A stretch of DNA of 64,000 bases, from contig NZ_CP067225.1 of assembly GCF_016617715.1 (NCBI RefSeq), positions 3,168,001 through 3,232,000 on the forward strand. Direction: 5' to 3'. The position numbers and the translations under genes are program-made. Shown one piece after another: positions 28,449-37,087 of the stretch (the stretch's first letter is position 1; every line of letters begins with the position of its first letter). Below the pieces are notes generated by a model that worked only from the letters and a program-made list of their open reading frames with translations, had not been told where the DNA came from and did not search any database. Source of the DNA: Paracoccus sp. MC1862. Its GTDB lineage: Bacteria; Pseudomonadota; Alphaproteobacteria; Rhodobacterales; Rhodobacteraceae.

Positions 28449-29710
28449 ACGACGTCCAGATCACCACCCTTCCGAACGGCCTGCGGGTCGCCACCCGCCT
28501 GATGCCGGGCCTGCATTCCGCCAGCGTCGGCATCTGGGTCAACGCCGGCGGGCGCGACGAACGCGCCGAGCAGAACGGCATCGCGCATTTCTTGGAACAC
28601 ATGGCCTTCAAGGGCACTGCCCGCCGGTCGGCCCTGCAGATCGCCGAGGCCATTGAGGACGTGGGCGGCTATATCAACGCCTATACCTCGCGCGACGTGA
28701 CCGCCTATTACGCCCGCGTGCTGTCGGGCGACGTGGGCTTGGCCTTGGACGTGATCGGCGACATCGTTCTGAACCCGACCTTCGACCCGCGCGAGATCGA
28801 GGTCGAGCGTGGCGTGATCCTGTCAGAAATCGGCCAAAGCCTCGATACGCCCGACGACGTGATCTTCGACTGGCTACAGGAAGCGGCCTATCCGGCCCAG
28901 CCCATGGGCCGCACGATCCTTGGTCCTGCCGAGCGTGTCTCGGCCTTCTCCCGCGACGACCTCGCGGGCTTCGTGGGCGAGCATTACGGTCCCGGCCAGA
29001 TGATCGTGGCCGCTGCCGGCGCGGTCGATCACGAGGCGCTGGTGCGGCAGGCCGAGGACATCTTCGGTCATCTCAAGCCGCTTGTCGGCGTCACCCGCGA
29101 AGGCGCTGTCTGGCAGGGCAGCGAGGCCCGCCGCGTCAAGAAGCTGGAACAGGCGCATTTCGCCCTGGCCTTCGAGGGGCCGGGCTTCCGGGACCCCGAC
29201 TTCTACGCCGCGCAGATTTGGACCAATGCGCTGGGGGGCGGGATGTCCTCGCGCCTGTTCCAGAAGATCCGCGAGGAGCGGGGGCTGTGTTATTCCATCT
29301 TCGCGCAGTCGGGCTTCCACGACGACACCGGGATGGTGACGATCTATGCGGGCACCTCGGGCGATCAGGTGGCTGACCTTGCGCATCTGACGGTGGACGA
29401 GATCCGCCGCTCCGCCGGGGATCTGGGCGAAGCCGAGGTCGCGCGCGCCAAGGCGCAGCTCAAGGCCGGGCTGCTGATGGGTCTGGAAAGCCCCTCGGGG
29501 CAGGCGGAACGCATTGCCCGGGCACTGTCGATCTGGGGCCGGGTGCCCGATGCCGAGGAGGTCGCACGGCGCATCGACGCCGTGACCGCCGGTGACGTGC
29601 GCGACCACGCGCAGCGGATGATCGCGCGGGCGCAGCCGGCGCTGGCGCTGTATGGTCCCGTCCGCAAGGCCCCCGCGCGAGAGGCCTTGGCCCTTCGGCT
29701 CGCCGCCTGA
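28445..29710 (+). CDS. M16 family zinc peptidase, mitochondrial-processing-peptidase-like
   Basis: The inverted zinc motif HFLEH is at residues 48-52 (IAHFLEHMAFKGT), with the distal acidic ligand region EIEVERGVILSEI downstream. The C-terminal half shows GGGMSSRLFQKIREERGLCYSIF, the substrate-binding arm of the family. The 421-residue size corresponds to the single-chain bacterial homologues of the beta subunit of mitochondrial processing peptidase. No signal peptide is visible, so it is probably cytoplasmic. The start is TTG 28445, coupled to thrC; the stop shares one base with the next start (TGATG). Confidence 0.93.
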   Translation: MNDVQITTLPNGLRVATRLMPGLHSASVGIWVNAGGRDERAEQNGIAHFLEHMAFKGTARRSALQIAEAIEDVGGYINAYTSRDVTAYYARVLSGDVGLALDVIGDIVLNPTFDPREIEVERGVILSEIGQSLDTPDDVIFDWLQEAAYPAQPMGRTILGPAERVSAFSRDDLAGFVGEHYGPGQMIVAAAGAVDHEALVRQAEDIFGHLKPLVGVTREGAVWQGSEARRVKKLEQAHFALAFEGPGFRDPDFYAAQIWTNALGGGMSSRLFQKIREERGLCYSIFAQSGFHDDTGMVTIYAGTSGDQVADLAHLTVDEIRRSAGDLGEAEVARAKAQLKAGLLMGLESPSGQAERIARALSIWGRVPDAEEVARRIDAVTAGDVRDHAQRMIARAQPALALYGPVRKAPAREALALRLAA

Positions 29711-30294
29711 TGTTCTGGCGGCGCCATGCGCCCCGGCTGGAAACCGAGCGCATGGTGCTGCGCCTGCCGGCGCATGGCGATTTCTCCGCCTGGACCGGCC
29801 TGCGGGCCGAAAGCCGCGCCTTCCTGACCCCGTGGGAGCCCGTCTGGCACGCCGACCACCTGTCGCGCCGCGCCTTCACCAACCGCGTCTATTGGGCCGC
29901 GCGGGCAAGCCGCAGCGGCACCTCGGTGCCGCTGTTCCTGACGCGCCGCGACGACGGGGAACTGCTGGGCGCGATCACGCTGGACGGCATCCGCCGCGGC
30001 CCGGCGCAGATGGGAACGCTGGGCTATTGGATCGGCGCCCCCTTTGCCCGGCAGGGCTACATGCGCGAGGCGATCGGGGCGGTCGTCGGCCATGCCTTCA
30101 GTTCGATGGACCTCAGCCGGATCGAGGCCGCCTGCCTGCCCGAGAACACCGCCAGCCGGGGCGTGCTGGAGCAATGCGGCTTCAAGTATGAAGGGGTCGC
30201 GCAGTCCTATCTGCAGATCAACGGGCGCTGGCGGAACCACGTCCTTTATTCCTATCTGCGCCCCGACCGGCGCGGGCGGACCGAGGCGGGATAG
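29710..30294 (+). CDS. GNAT N-acetyltransferase, RimJ/RimL type
   Basis: The 194-residue protein has the GNAT core: RLETERMVLRLP at the start, LGAITLDGI, then the acetyl-CoA binding signature RQGYMREAIGAVVGHAF, and NTASRGVLEQCGF near the C-terminus. These are features of the RimJ/RimL subgroup that acetylates protein N-termini such as ribosomal S5 and L12. The actual substrate cannot be read from sequence. The start ATG 29710 overlaps the peptidase stop, so thrC, the peptidase and this gene are one unit. Confidence 0.9.
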   Translation: MFWRRHAPRLETERMVLRLPAHGDFSAWTGLRAESRAFLTPWEPVWHADHLSRRAFTNRVYWAARASRSGTSVPLFLTRRDDGELLGAITLDGIRRGPAQMGTLGYWIGAPFARQGYMREAIGAVVGHAFSSMDLSRIEAACLPENTASRGVLEQCGFKYEGVAQSYLQINGRWRNHVLYSYLRPDRRGRTEAG

Positions 30295-30330
30295 GGCGCA
30301 TGGGGGCGCTGCCCCCGCCACTCTGCGAGT

Positions 30331-30356
30331 GTGAATGGGGCCCCACCCCCATTCAC
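30331..30356 (+). terminator. Perfect 10-bp hairpin upstream of the flavoprotein gene
   Basis: The arms GTGAATGGGG and CCCCATTCAC enclose a six-base loop. No T-run follows, so it may be a Rho-assisted stop for the thrC unit or an mRNA structure in the leader of the next gene. Confidence 0.4.
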
Positions 30357-30383
30357 CCCCCGGGATATTTGGGCAAAGGAGAA
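30356..30383 (+). repeat. Dispersed intergenic repeat, copy B, supplying a ribosome-binding site
   Basis: The core is CCCGGGATATTTGGGCAAAG followed by GAGAA. A GGGGGCGCTGCCCCC hairpin at about 30302-30316 corresponds to the upstream arm of the other copies. The AAAGGAG at the end stands seven bases before the ATG at 30388, so the repeat serves as the Shine-Dalgarno sequence. Confidence 0.65.
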
Positions 30384-30387
30384 CTGC

Positions 30388-31782
30388 ATGCTGAACCCCG
30401 CCGATGATCGCCTGGTCGCCGCCCTGCCGGCAGGCGTCGTCCGCCCGCTGGAGCCGCGGCATCTGGACGAGCCGCGCGGCTATTTCGCCGGGCAGGGCGG
30501 GCTGCTGGCGGCGCCGCGCACCGTCGAGGAGGTCGCGGCCATCGTCCGCGCCTGCGCGGAGGCACGGGTGGCGGTGCTGCCGCGCGGGGGCGGGACCGGG
30601 CTGGTCGCGGGCGCGGTGATGCCCGACGGGGTTCCACCGCTGGTTTTGTCGCTGGAACGCATGACCACGATCCGCGATGTCTGGCCGGACGAGGATGCGC
30701 TGGTGGCGGAGGCGGGCGTCACTCTGCAGCAGGTGCAGGAGGCCGCAGCGGCTGCGGGCCGTCAGTTCCCGCTGTCGCTGGCAAGCCAGGGCACGGCGCA
30801 GATCGGCGGCGTGTTGGCCGCGAACGCAGGCGGCACGGGTGTCCTGCGCTGGGGCAATGCGCGTGCGCTCTGCCTCGGGATCGAGGCGGTGATGCCGGAC
30901 GGGTCCATCCTGCGCGACCTCAAGCGGCTGCGGAAGGACAACACCGGCTATTCCCTGCGGGATCTGCTGATCGGGGCCGAGGGCACGCTGGGGATCATCA
31001 CGGCGGCGGCGCTGAAGCTCGCGCCGCGTCCGGCGGCGATGGCGACCGCGATGCTGGAAGTGCCCGACCCGCAGGCCGCGCTGCAACTGCTGTCGCTGGC
31101 GCAGGAGATGATGGCGGGCTGCGTGACCACCTTTGAACTGATCTCGGGTCAGAGCCTCGCCTTCGTGGCCGAGACGCTGCCCGAAATCCGCCAGCCCCTG
31201 CCCGGCGCCCCCTGGTCGGTGCTGCTGGAACTGTCGCTTCCCAAGGGAATGGACCCCGAGGCGGCGGTGGAAGACCTGCTGGGCCGGGCGATGGAGGAAG
31301 GCCTTGTCCTTGACGGCGCCATTGCCCAGTCCGGCCAGCAGGCCGCCGAGTTCTGGAACCTGCGCGAGCATTTGCCCGAGGCGAACCGCCGCATCGGCGC
31401 GATTTCCTCGCATGACATCAGCCTGCCCCTGTCGGAAATCCCGCGCTTCATCGCGGACGCGGGCGCGATGATCGCGGGGATGGGCGATCTCAGGATCAAC
31501 TGCTTCGGGCACCTGGGCGACGGCAACCTGCATTACAACGTCTTCCCCGGTCCCGGCCGCACCCGCGCCGATTACGCCGACCTGCGCTTCCGGCTGCCCG
31601 AGGCGATCTACGGGATGGTCGTGGAACGCGGCGGCTCCTTCTCGGCGGAACACGGGGTCGGGCGGCTGAAGGTCGCGGATCTCGAACGCTGGGGCGACCC
31701 GGTGAAGCTGTCGTCCATGCGGGCGATCAAGGCCGCGCTGGACCCGCAGGGCATCATGAACCCCGGCGCGGTGCTGAGTTGA
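30388..31782 (+). CDS. FAD-linked oxidoreductase, D-2-hydroxyglutarate/D-lactate dehydrogenase-like
   Basis: The 464-residue protein has the PCMH-type FAD-binding domain: VLPRGGGTGLVAGAVMPDG for the pyrophosphate loop, SQGTAQIGGVLAANAGGTGV and LIGAEGTLGIITAAALKLAPRP. The C-terminal FAD-oxidase domain shows HLGDGNLHYNVFPGP and ERGGSFSAEHGVGRLK, with the metal-binding histidines of the D-2-hydroxyacid subfamily. The final DPQGIMNPGAVL is typical. It should oxidise a D-2-hydroxyacid to the 2-oxoacid. The exact substrate is not readable; the D-2-hydroxyglutarate type is my first choice. The start is ATG 30388, supported by the AAAGGAG in the repeat. Confidence 0.9.
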   Translation: MLNPADDRLVAALPAGVVRPLEPRHLDEPRGYFAGQGGLLAAPRTVEEVAAIVRACAEARVAVLPRGGGTGLVAGAVMPDGVPPLVLSLERMTTIRDVWPDEDALVAEAGVTLQQVQEAAAAAGRQFPLSLASQGTAQIGGVLAANAGGTGVLRWGNARALCLGIEAVMPDGSILRDLKRLRKDNTGYSLRDLLIGAEGTLGIITAAALKLAPRPAAMATAMLEVPDPQAALQLLSLAQEMMAGCVTTFELISGQSLAFVAETLPEIRQPLPGAPWSVLLELSLPKGMDPEAAVEDLLGRAMEEGLVLDGAIAQSGQQAAEFWNLREHLPEANRRIGAISSHDISLPLSEIPRFIADAGAMIAGMGDLRINCFGHLGDGNLHYNVFPGPGRTRADYADLRFRLPEAIYGMVVERGGSFSAEHGVGRLKVADLERWGDPVKLSSMRAIKAALDPQGIMNPGAVLS

Positions 31783-31875
31783 TCCCCATCACCGCCCGGC
31801 CTATATCGGACGGCGAAGGACGACCTTCCCCATCATGGGCAGCGCTCGGGACGGCCCGCAAAGGAACCGATCCCC

Positions 31876-32328
31876 ATGCGCACCACCGCCGACCGTATCC
31901 GCCACGCCATCCTGTTCGAAGTGATCGGCCTCATCTTTCTGATCGGAGGCGGCGCGCTGCTGACCGGCTTCGACGTCCAGGCCCTTGGCGTGATCGGCGT
32001 TGTCTCGTCGCTGGTGGCGACGGCTTGGGTCTTCGTCTACAACTGGATGTTCGACCGCGCGATGCTGCGGCTGCGCGGCAGCGTGGTGAAGACCCATCCG
32101 ATCCGGGCGCTGCACGCGCTGCTGTTTGAACTGGGCCTGCTGGTCATCCTGCTGCCCTTCATCGCCTGGATGCTGGGGGGGACGCTGTGGCAGGCATTCC
32201 TGTTCGACATCGGGATCGTGATCTTCTACCTGATCTACGGCTACGCCTTCAACTGGGCCTATGACCGGATCTTCCCCTTGCCCGAGATGCGCGCGGCTCA
32301 GACCCCCTCGAACTCGCAAAGAGCGTGA
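31876..32328 (+). CDS. PACE family efflux transporter (AceI-like)
   Basis: The 150-residue protein consists of two tandem bacterial transmembrane-pair domains, four helices in all. The first has [19 protein letters not shown] and the second [21 protein letters not shown]. These two repeats, with RxxHxxxFE motifs, define the proteobacterial antimicrobial compound efflux family; AceI of Acinetobacter exports chlorhexidine. The real substrate here may be a polyamine or other cation. The gene ends inside the convergent apt gene, overlapping it by 31 bases. Confidence 0.92.
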   Translation: MRTTADRIRHAILFEVIGLIFLIGGGALLTGFDVQALGVIGVVSSLVATAWVFVYNWMFDRAMLRLRGSVVKTHPIRALHALLFELGLLVILLPFIAWMLGGTLWQAFLFDIGIVIFYLIYGYAFNWAYDRIFPLPEMRAAQTPSNSQRA

Positions 32329-32837
32329 ACCTCGACGCCCATGGCCTCGATCACCTGCCGTCCGCCCAATTCGGGCAGGTCGATGACGAAGGCCGCACCC
32401 ACGACCTCGGCCCCTAAGCGGCGGCACAGCTCGATGGCGGCGCTGGCGGTGCCGCCGGTGGCCAGCAGGTCGTCCACGATCAGCACCCGCTCGCCTGCAC
32501 GCAGCGCGTCGTCGTGGATCTCCATCACCGCCTCGCCGTATTCCAGCGCATAGGCCTGGCTGATGACCGCGCCGGGCAGCTTGCCCTTTTTCCTGATCGG
32601 CACGAAGCCGGTGGTCAGTTGATGCGCCACCGCCCCGCCGAGGATGAAGCCGCGCGCCTCAAGCCCCACGACCTTGTCGATGGGGATGCCCGCGTAAGGG
32701 GACAGCAACTGGTCCACGCAGATGCGGAAGCCGCGGGCGTCGGCGAACAGCGTCGTCACGTCGCGGAACAGGATCCCCTCGTGCGGGAAATCCACGATGG
32801 TGCGGATGTAATCCTTGACGCTTTTCTGCCGGTTCAT
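32298..32837 (-). CDS. apt: Adenine phosphoribosyltransferase
   Basis: Apt salvages adenine to AMP with PRPP. The PRPP-binding motif [16 protein letters not shown] is intact, and [23 protein letters not shown] is the usual N-terminus. The 179-residue length from ATG 32837 is standard. Its start overlaps the stop of the upstream flavin reductase gene by four bases, so both are co-transcribed. At the 3' end it runs 31 bases into the convergent PACE gene. Confidence 0.97.
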   Translation of the reverse strand: MNRQKSVKDYIRTIVDFPHEGILFRDVTTLFADARGFRICVDQLLSPYAGIPIDKVVGLEARGFILGGAVAHQLTTGFVPIRKKGKLPGAVISQAYALEYGEAVMEIHDDALRAGERVLIVDDLLATGGTASAAIELCRRLGAEVVGAAFVIDLPELGGRQVIEAMGVEVHALCEFEGV

Positions 32838-33433
32838 GCCGGACGCTCCATCTCGAACAACTCGGTGACGACCGCGTAATCGCGGTAGCCCATTCGCGAA
32901 AGCCAGCCCGAGCGGGTCAGGTCGAACCGCCCGTCCACCAGGCAGTCGTCGCGCAGGTGGATGCCGGTGACGACGCCCAGCACCATGTGGTTCGACTCGC
33001 CCGCCAGCCGGATGATCCGGGTCGCCCGGCATTCAAGGCTCGCCGCCGCTTCCGCCACGCGCGGGCACTCGATGGTCTCGCAGGGGACGGCGGTCAGGCC
33101 CGCCGCCTTGAACTCGCTTGTCCCGGCGGGCAGGTGGGCCGAACTCGCGTTCATCGCTTCTTTCAGCGGCGCGTCGGCGATGTTGACGCAGAAGACGCGG
33201 CTTTCGGCGATCTGCGCCACGCTGTCCTTGGTGCCGGGTCGGTCCCCCTTGGCGCCGGTCGAGGCGAACATCACCTGCGGCGGAACGTAGGCCGTGGCGT
33301 TGAAGAAGGAATAGGGCGCGAGGTTATCCCCCTGCCGCCCGCGGGTTGAAATCCAGCCGATGGGCCGCGGCGCGATGATGGCGTTGAAGGGGTTGTGCGG
33401 CAGGCCGTGGCCCGCCTCGGGTCGATAGAACAT
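32834..33433 (-). CDS. Flavin reductase domain protein (flavoredoxin type)
   Basis: The 199-residue protein shows the FMN-binding split-barrel pattern of the flavin reductase-like family: [36 protein letters not shown] and [20 protein letters not shown]. Relatives reduce flavin or act as small FMN carriers. The start is ATG 33433 ([16 protein letters not shown]). It lies upstream of apt in a two-gene unit. The physiological partner is not apparent. Confidence 0.9.
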   Translation of the reverse strand: MFYRPEAGHGLPHNPFNAIIAPRPIGWISTRGRQGDNLAPYSFFNATAYVPPQVMFASTGAKGDRPGTKDSVAQIAESRVFCVNIADAPLKEAMNASSAHLPAGTSEFKAAGLTAVPCETIECPRVAEAAASLECRATRIIRLAGESNHMVLGVVTGIHLRDDCLVDGRFDLTRSGWLSRMGYRDYAVVTELFEMERPA

Positions 33434-33567
33434 GGCCGGGCCCTTGCTGCTGTGGCGCGGCCATATGAACACGCCCGCCGCCATGGGCAACCGCTTGCAC
33501 GGCTTTGTTTCTTTCACCCCCCGTGGGTCGATGCTAAGGCCGCGGCGACTGGCGGCGATGAGGTCCG

Positions 33568-34200
33568 ATGTACACGCTGTGCCCCGAAACCGCCGCCGAC
33601 ACCCCCGAGGTCGAGACGCTGCTGGACCTGTGTTTTGGGCCCGGCCGCACGGCGCTGTCCTCCTACCGACTGCGCGACGGCGTGCCCCCGGTGCCCGAGC
33701 TTTGCCTGACCATGCGGGCAGGCGACCCGGACGAATCGATGGTCGCCGCCATCCGCTACTGGCCCGTCCGAGTAGGCGGCCGCCCCGTCCTGCTGCTCGG
33801 CCCCGTCGCCGTCCATCCGACCGCGCAGGGCGAGGGGCTGGGCGCGTTCCTGATGCGTGAAAGCCTGTCCCGCGCCGCTGCCATGGGCTGGGAACGCGCG
33901 ATGCTGGTCGGCGACGCGCCCTATTACGGCCGCTTCGGCTTCTCGAAACTCGATCATGTGGAAATGCCGCCCCCCACCAACCCCGACCGGGTGCTGGGTC
34001 TGGAACTCCGCCCCGGCGCATGGGTTGGTGTGCGGGGCGCGGTGACGCGCGAGACCCGGCCCGAGGTGCTGGCCGGCCTTGCCGAAATCGACGACCCCGA
34101 TCTGCTCTCCTCCTGTTCCGAGGTTGAGGTTACGAAGGACGATCCCCATGCCCGCGACCAGCATCACCTCGCGCCAAGCCATTCTGCCGCCGATCGATGA
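33568..34200 (+). CDS. GNAT N-acetyltransferase (YhbS-like)
   Basis: The GNAT fold is visible in LLLGPVAVHPTAQGEGLGAFLMRESL, with the acetyl-CoA loop QGEGLGAF, and in LVGDAPYYGRFGFSKL, a block typical of the YhbS group. The protein is 210 residues long. Its last 17 codons overlap the start of the EcsC gene, and that C-terminal tail (DDPHARDQHHLAPSH) looks unconserved. The substrate is unknown. It is divergent from the flavin reductase-apt unit across 134 bases. Confidence 0.88.
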   Translation: MYTLCPETAADTPEVETLLDLCFGPGRTALSSYRLRDGVPPVPELCLTMRAGDPDESMVAAIRYWPVRVGGRPVLLLGPVAVHPTAQGEGLGAFLMRESLSRAAAMGWERAMLVGDAPYYGRFGFSKLDHVEMPPPTNPDRVLGLELRPGAWVGVRGAVTRETRPEVLAGLAEIDDPDLLSSCSEVEVTKDDPHARDQHHLAPSHSAADR

Positions 34201-34960
34201 TCCGTCCGTCCATGTCCAGATCGACAAGCTCGCTCGCCGCTATGTCGAGGCGGGCGGCTTGGTCATGGAGATGCTCGCCTCGGTCGGGGGCAGCGCGCAG
34301 GGACTGATCGACCGGCTGCCGGGCTTTGTCCGCAAGCGGATGGACCGGATCACGCTGGCGGCGCTGAACCGCGCCTTTGACGCGGCCACGCAATCGCGCC
34401 GCTATGTCCGCGACCGGGGCGACTGGTTCAACCGGCTGGCCTCGACCGTCTCGGGGGCAGCGGGCGGCATGGCGGGCCTGCCGGGCGCGGTGGTCGAACT
34501 GCCGCTGACGGTGACGATGCTCTTGCGCGCGATCCTCGAGATCGCCGCCGAGCATGGCCTCGATCCCGACAGCGACGAGGTGCGGATGGAGGCGCTGCGC
34601 GTCTTCGCCGCCGCCGGTCCCATGTCCGAGGACGACGGCACCGACCTCGGCCTGCTGGCCGCCAAGCTCTCGATCACCGGCCAGACCGTGCAGGGCCTCA
34701 TCGCCCGCATCGCGCCGCGCCTGTCGCTGGTGCTCGGCCAGAAGCTCGCGGCGCAGGCCACGCCCGTCTTCGGCGCAATGGCCGGCGCCTCGATCAACTT
34801 CGCCTTCGCCGGCTACTATCAGGAAGTGGCCCGCGTCCATTTCGGCGTCCTGCGTCTTGCGCAGGAAACCGGCCTGCCCCGCGAGGCGCTGACCGAGCGT
34901 TTGCGCGACCGCATCGAGCAGCTTCAGGCAGACCGGGGCGCCAAGACCCGCAAGGCCTGA
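34148..34960 (+). CDS. EcsC family protein
   Basis: The 270-residue protein matches the EcsC family: DKLARRYVEAGGLVMEMLASVG at the N-terminus, a central Gly-rich hydrophobic stretch (ASTVSGAAGGMAGLPGAVVELPLTVTMLLRAI region) and GAMAGASINFAFAGYYQEVARVHFG near the end. Family function is poorly defined; the name comes from a gene beside an ABC transporter in Bacillus. I place the start at ATG 34148, which has GAAGGA upstream, so it overlaps the GNAT gene by 53 bases. It has weakly hydrophobic helices but no clear signal peptide. Confidence 0.85.
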   Translation: MPATSITSRQAILPPIDDPSVHVQIDKLARRYVEAGGLVMEMLASVGGSAQGLIDRLPGFVRKRMDRITLAALNRAFDAATQSRRYVRDRGDWFNRLASTVSGAAGGMAGLPGAVVELPLTVTMLLRAILEIAAEHGLDPDSDEVRMEALRVFAAAGPMSEDDGTDLGLLAAKLSITGQTVQGLIARIAPRLSLVLGQKLAAQATPVFGAMAGASINFAFAGYYQEVARVHFGVLRLAQETGLPREALTERLRDRIEQLQADRGAKTRKA

Positions 34961-34971
34961 CGCCAAGCCGC

Positions 34972-35011
34972 ATCTTTCGGCCCTAAATATCCCCACCGGA
35001 GGCTCCGGCGG
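34972..35011 (-). repeat. Dispersed intergenic repeat, copy D
   Basis: Read on the minus strand the core is GGGGATATTTAGGGCCGAAA, preceded by a GCCGGAGCCTCCGG hairpin. It fills the 60-base gap between the convergent EcsC and helicase genes. Confidence 0.6.
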
Positions 35012-35020
35012 TGCAACCCT

Positions 35021-36571
35021 TCACTCCGCCTCGGACTCTGGGGCCGCCAGTTCCAAAGGCGCCGCCTCGACCGTCAGGTCATCCACCGACAGCCCCACCC
35101 TGGGACGCGCCAAGGCCGCCCGCGTGACCCAGAACAGCCGCTCCTGCGCCCGCGTGATCGCCACATAGGCCAGCCGCTTCCACAGCGGCAGCCCGGCCTC
35201 GATCCGGTTCGACCAGGCGGCGGCGGAGAGATCGGGGCCGAAGACCTGCACCTCGGGCCATTGCGACCCCTGCGCCTTGTGGATCGTCACCGCCGCGCCA
35301 TGCAGGAAGGTCGCGCCCATGCGGGCGGCGAAGGGGATGAAGGGCTCCTCGACATCCGGCGTCTCGATCTTGACGATGCTGGCCGCCGAAAGCCGCGGCT
35401 CGGGCGTGCCGATGACGTGCAGGCGCGAAAAGCCGGGCTTCTTGCCCGGTCCCAGATAGATCACCTGCGCGCCCTTGATGAGGCCGCGCGCCTCAAGGTC
35501 GATGCGCTTCTTGCGGTGCTTCAGCGGCAGTTCAAGCCCGTCACAGACCAGGGGTTCCCCCGGCAGCAGCAGATCGCCGGGCGCGCCGTGGGCGGCGCGG
35601 AAGGCGGTGATCAGCCGCACCCGCGTCGCGTTGCGCCAGACCAGCGCCGGGCTGCGGGCCATCAGGTCGGCGTCCATCCGTTCCGCCCAGACCACGCGCG
35701 GATCGCTGGCGGCAGCCTCGCGCACCAGCCGCTCGAAGGCCGGGAAATCGACGGCTGGATCGGACAGCGCGTGTGCCAGATCAAGGATCGGGCTGTCGTC
35801 CGCCTGCCGGTGGATGCGGTGCAGCACCAGCTTCTGCGACGCCGCCAGCCGGTCGAACACCATCTCGCCCGACTGGCCCACCGGGGCCAACTGCGCCGGG
35901 TCCCCGAACAGGACCAGCAGGGGAAAGATTTCGCGCAGGTCGTCGAACTGGCGCTCGTCCAGCATGGACGCCTCGTCGATCAGCCCGACGTCCAGCGGGT
36001 CCTCGCGCCGCTTCCAGCCCTGGATGAAATCCGACCCGCGCAGACCCGCCGTCGCCAGAGCGCCGGGGATGGACCCGTGCTGCTGGAAGAACAGCAGCGC
36101 CCGGTCCAGCGCCTCGTCGGTCAGCCCCTCGATCCGGGGACGCTCGCCGGTGCCGGTCAGCCACTCGGCCAGCCGCTCGTATTCCGGGTCATAGACGGGC
36201 GTGTAAAGGATGCGGTGGATCGTCGTCGCGGGCACCCCGCGCGTGCGCAGCACGAAGGCCGCCTTGTTCGTCGGCGCCAGCACTGCGACGGTGCGGGCGT
36301 CCTTCTTCCGCTTGCCCTCGTAATCCCCGCTGACTATCTGCACGCCCAGCGCCGCCAGCGCGCGGGTCAGCTCCGCCAGCAGCAGCGTCTTGCCCGATCC
36401 CGCCTTGCCCAGCACCGCCATCACCCGGCCCTTGCCCCCCTGAGCGGGCGCCAGTTCCTCGGACAGAAGGTCGATGCCCGCGCTCGTCAGCGCCCCGGAC
36501 AGCGCATCCCATGCCTCAGCCTGATCAGGCGAGAAGGCGGGCAGGGTGGGGGAGGCCGGGGAAAGTTCCAT
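35021..36571 (-). CDS. RecD-like superfamily 1 DNA helicase
   Basis: The 516-residue protein has Walker A GKAGSGKT at residues 55-62, motif II as DVGLIDEASMLDERQFDDL, motif III as LLVLFGDPAQLAPVGQSG, and motifs V-VI as GAAVTIHKAQGSQWPEV and LAYVAITRAQERLFWVTR. This is the RecD/UvrD SF1B layout without RecB or RecC neighbours. It should move 5' to 3' on single-stranded DNA; its role in repair is inferred. I use ATG 36571 (MELSPASP); ATG 36589 adds six residues. It is divergent from the small gene at 36708. Confidence 0.9.
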   Translation of the reverse strand: MELSPASPTLPAFSPDQAEAWDALSGALTSAGIDLLSEELAPAQGGKGRVMAVLGKAGSGKTLLLAELTRALAALGVQIVSGDYEGKRKKDARTVAVLAPTNKAAFVLRTRGVPATTIHRILYTPVYDPEYERLAEWLTGTGERPRIEGLTDEALDRALLFFQQHGSIPGALATAGLRGSDFIQGWKRREDPLDVGLIDEASMLDERQFDDLREIFPLLVLFGDPAQLAPVGQSGEMVFDRLAASQKLVLHRIHRQADDSPILDLAHALSDPAVDFPAFERLVREAAASDPRVVWAERMDADLMARSPALVWRNATRVRLITAFRAAHGAPGDLLLPGEPLVCDGLELPLKHRKKRIDLEARGLIKGAQVIYLGPGKKPGFSRLHVIGTPEPRLSAASIVKIETPDVEEPFIPFAARMGATFLHGAAVTIHKAQGSQWPEVQVFGPDLSAAAWSNRIEAGLPLWKRLAYVAITRAQERLFWVTRAALARPRVGLSVDDLTVEAAPLELAAPESEAE

Positions 36572-36707
36572 GCCGCATCCTAGCGGCACCGGCGGCGCAC
36601 CGCCACGCCCGGCGGCAATTTTCGCCGCGACGGACCCAGCGCCGGGTCAGGGCGTTGAGCGGCTGAAGACGCCCCCGCGCGCCGCCACCAACAGGAAAGG
36701 ATATTCC

Positions 36708-37016
36708 ATGAGATACCGGCATCATCACCGCCCCGACCCGCTGCTGCCGCTGCTGGCGCTGGCGGGGATCGCCGCGCTGGCGTTCTCGTTCCTGCGCGAC
36801 ACCCGGCCGCGCAGTTCGTCGTCCAGGCGCGTCCCCGATGGCATGGCGGCCATCCACCCCAAGGTGGCGGAAGGCACCGATGAACTCTGCGCCCCCGGAT
36901 TCGTCCGCGATGCGGGACCAGAATCGATGCGCGACCGCCCGCGCCGCGGCTGGGACCGCGTGGACGAGCAGGCGGACGAATCCTTCCCCGCCAGCGACCC
37001 GCCCGGCAACTACTGA
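36708..37016 (+). CDS. Small membrane-anchored protein with a C-terminal ESFPASDPP motif
   Basis: The 102-residue product starts at ATG 36708 after AGGAAAGGA. A His/Arg-rich N-terminus (MRYRHHHRPD) is followed by one short hydrophobic segment (LLPLLALAGIAALAFSFL). The tail ends WDRVDEQADESFPASDPPGNY. The DExxxESFPASDPP tail recurs at the end of many otherwise unrelated small bacterial proteins, from memory of such sequences; its function is not established. I do not recognise the rest. Confidence 0.75.
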   Translation: MRYRHHHRPDPLLPLLALAGIAALAFSFLRDTRPRSSSSRRVPDGMAAIHPKVAEGTDELCAPGFVRDAGPESMRDRPRRGWDRVDEQADESFPASDPPGNY

Positions 37017-37087
37017 TCGTGAGACCGCGTGTCTGAACGATGCGGGACTGCCCGCGTTGTCCCGCCACACCACACAGGAGATCCCAG

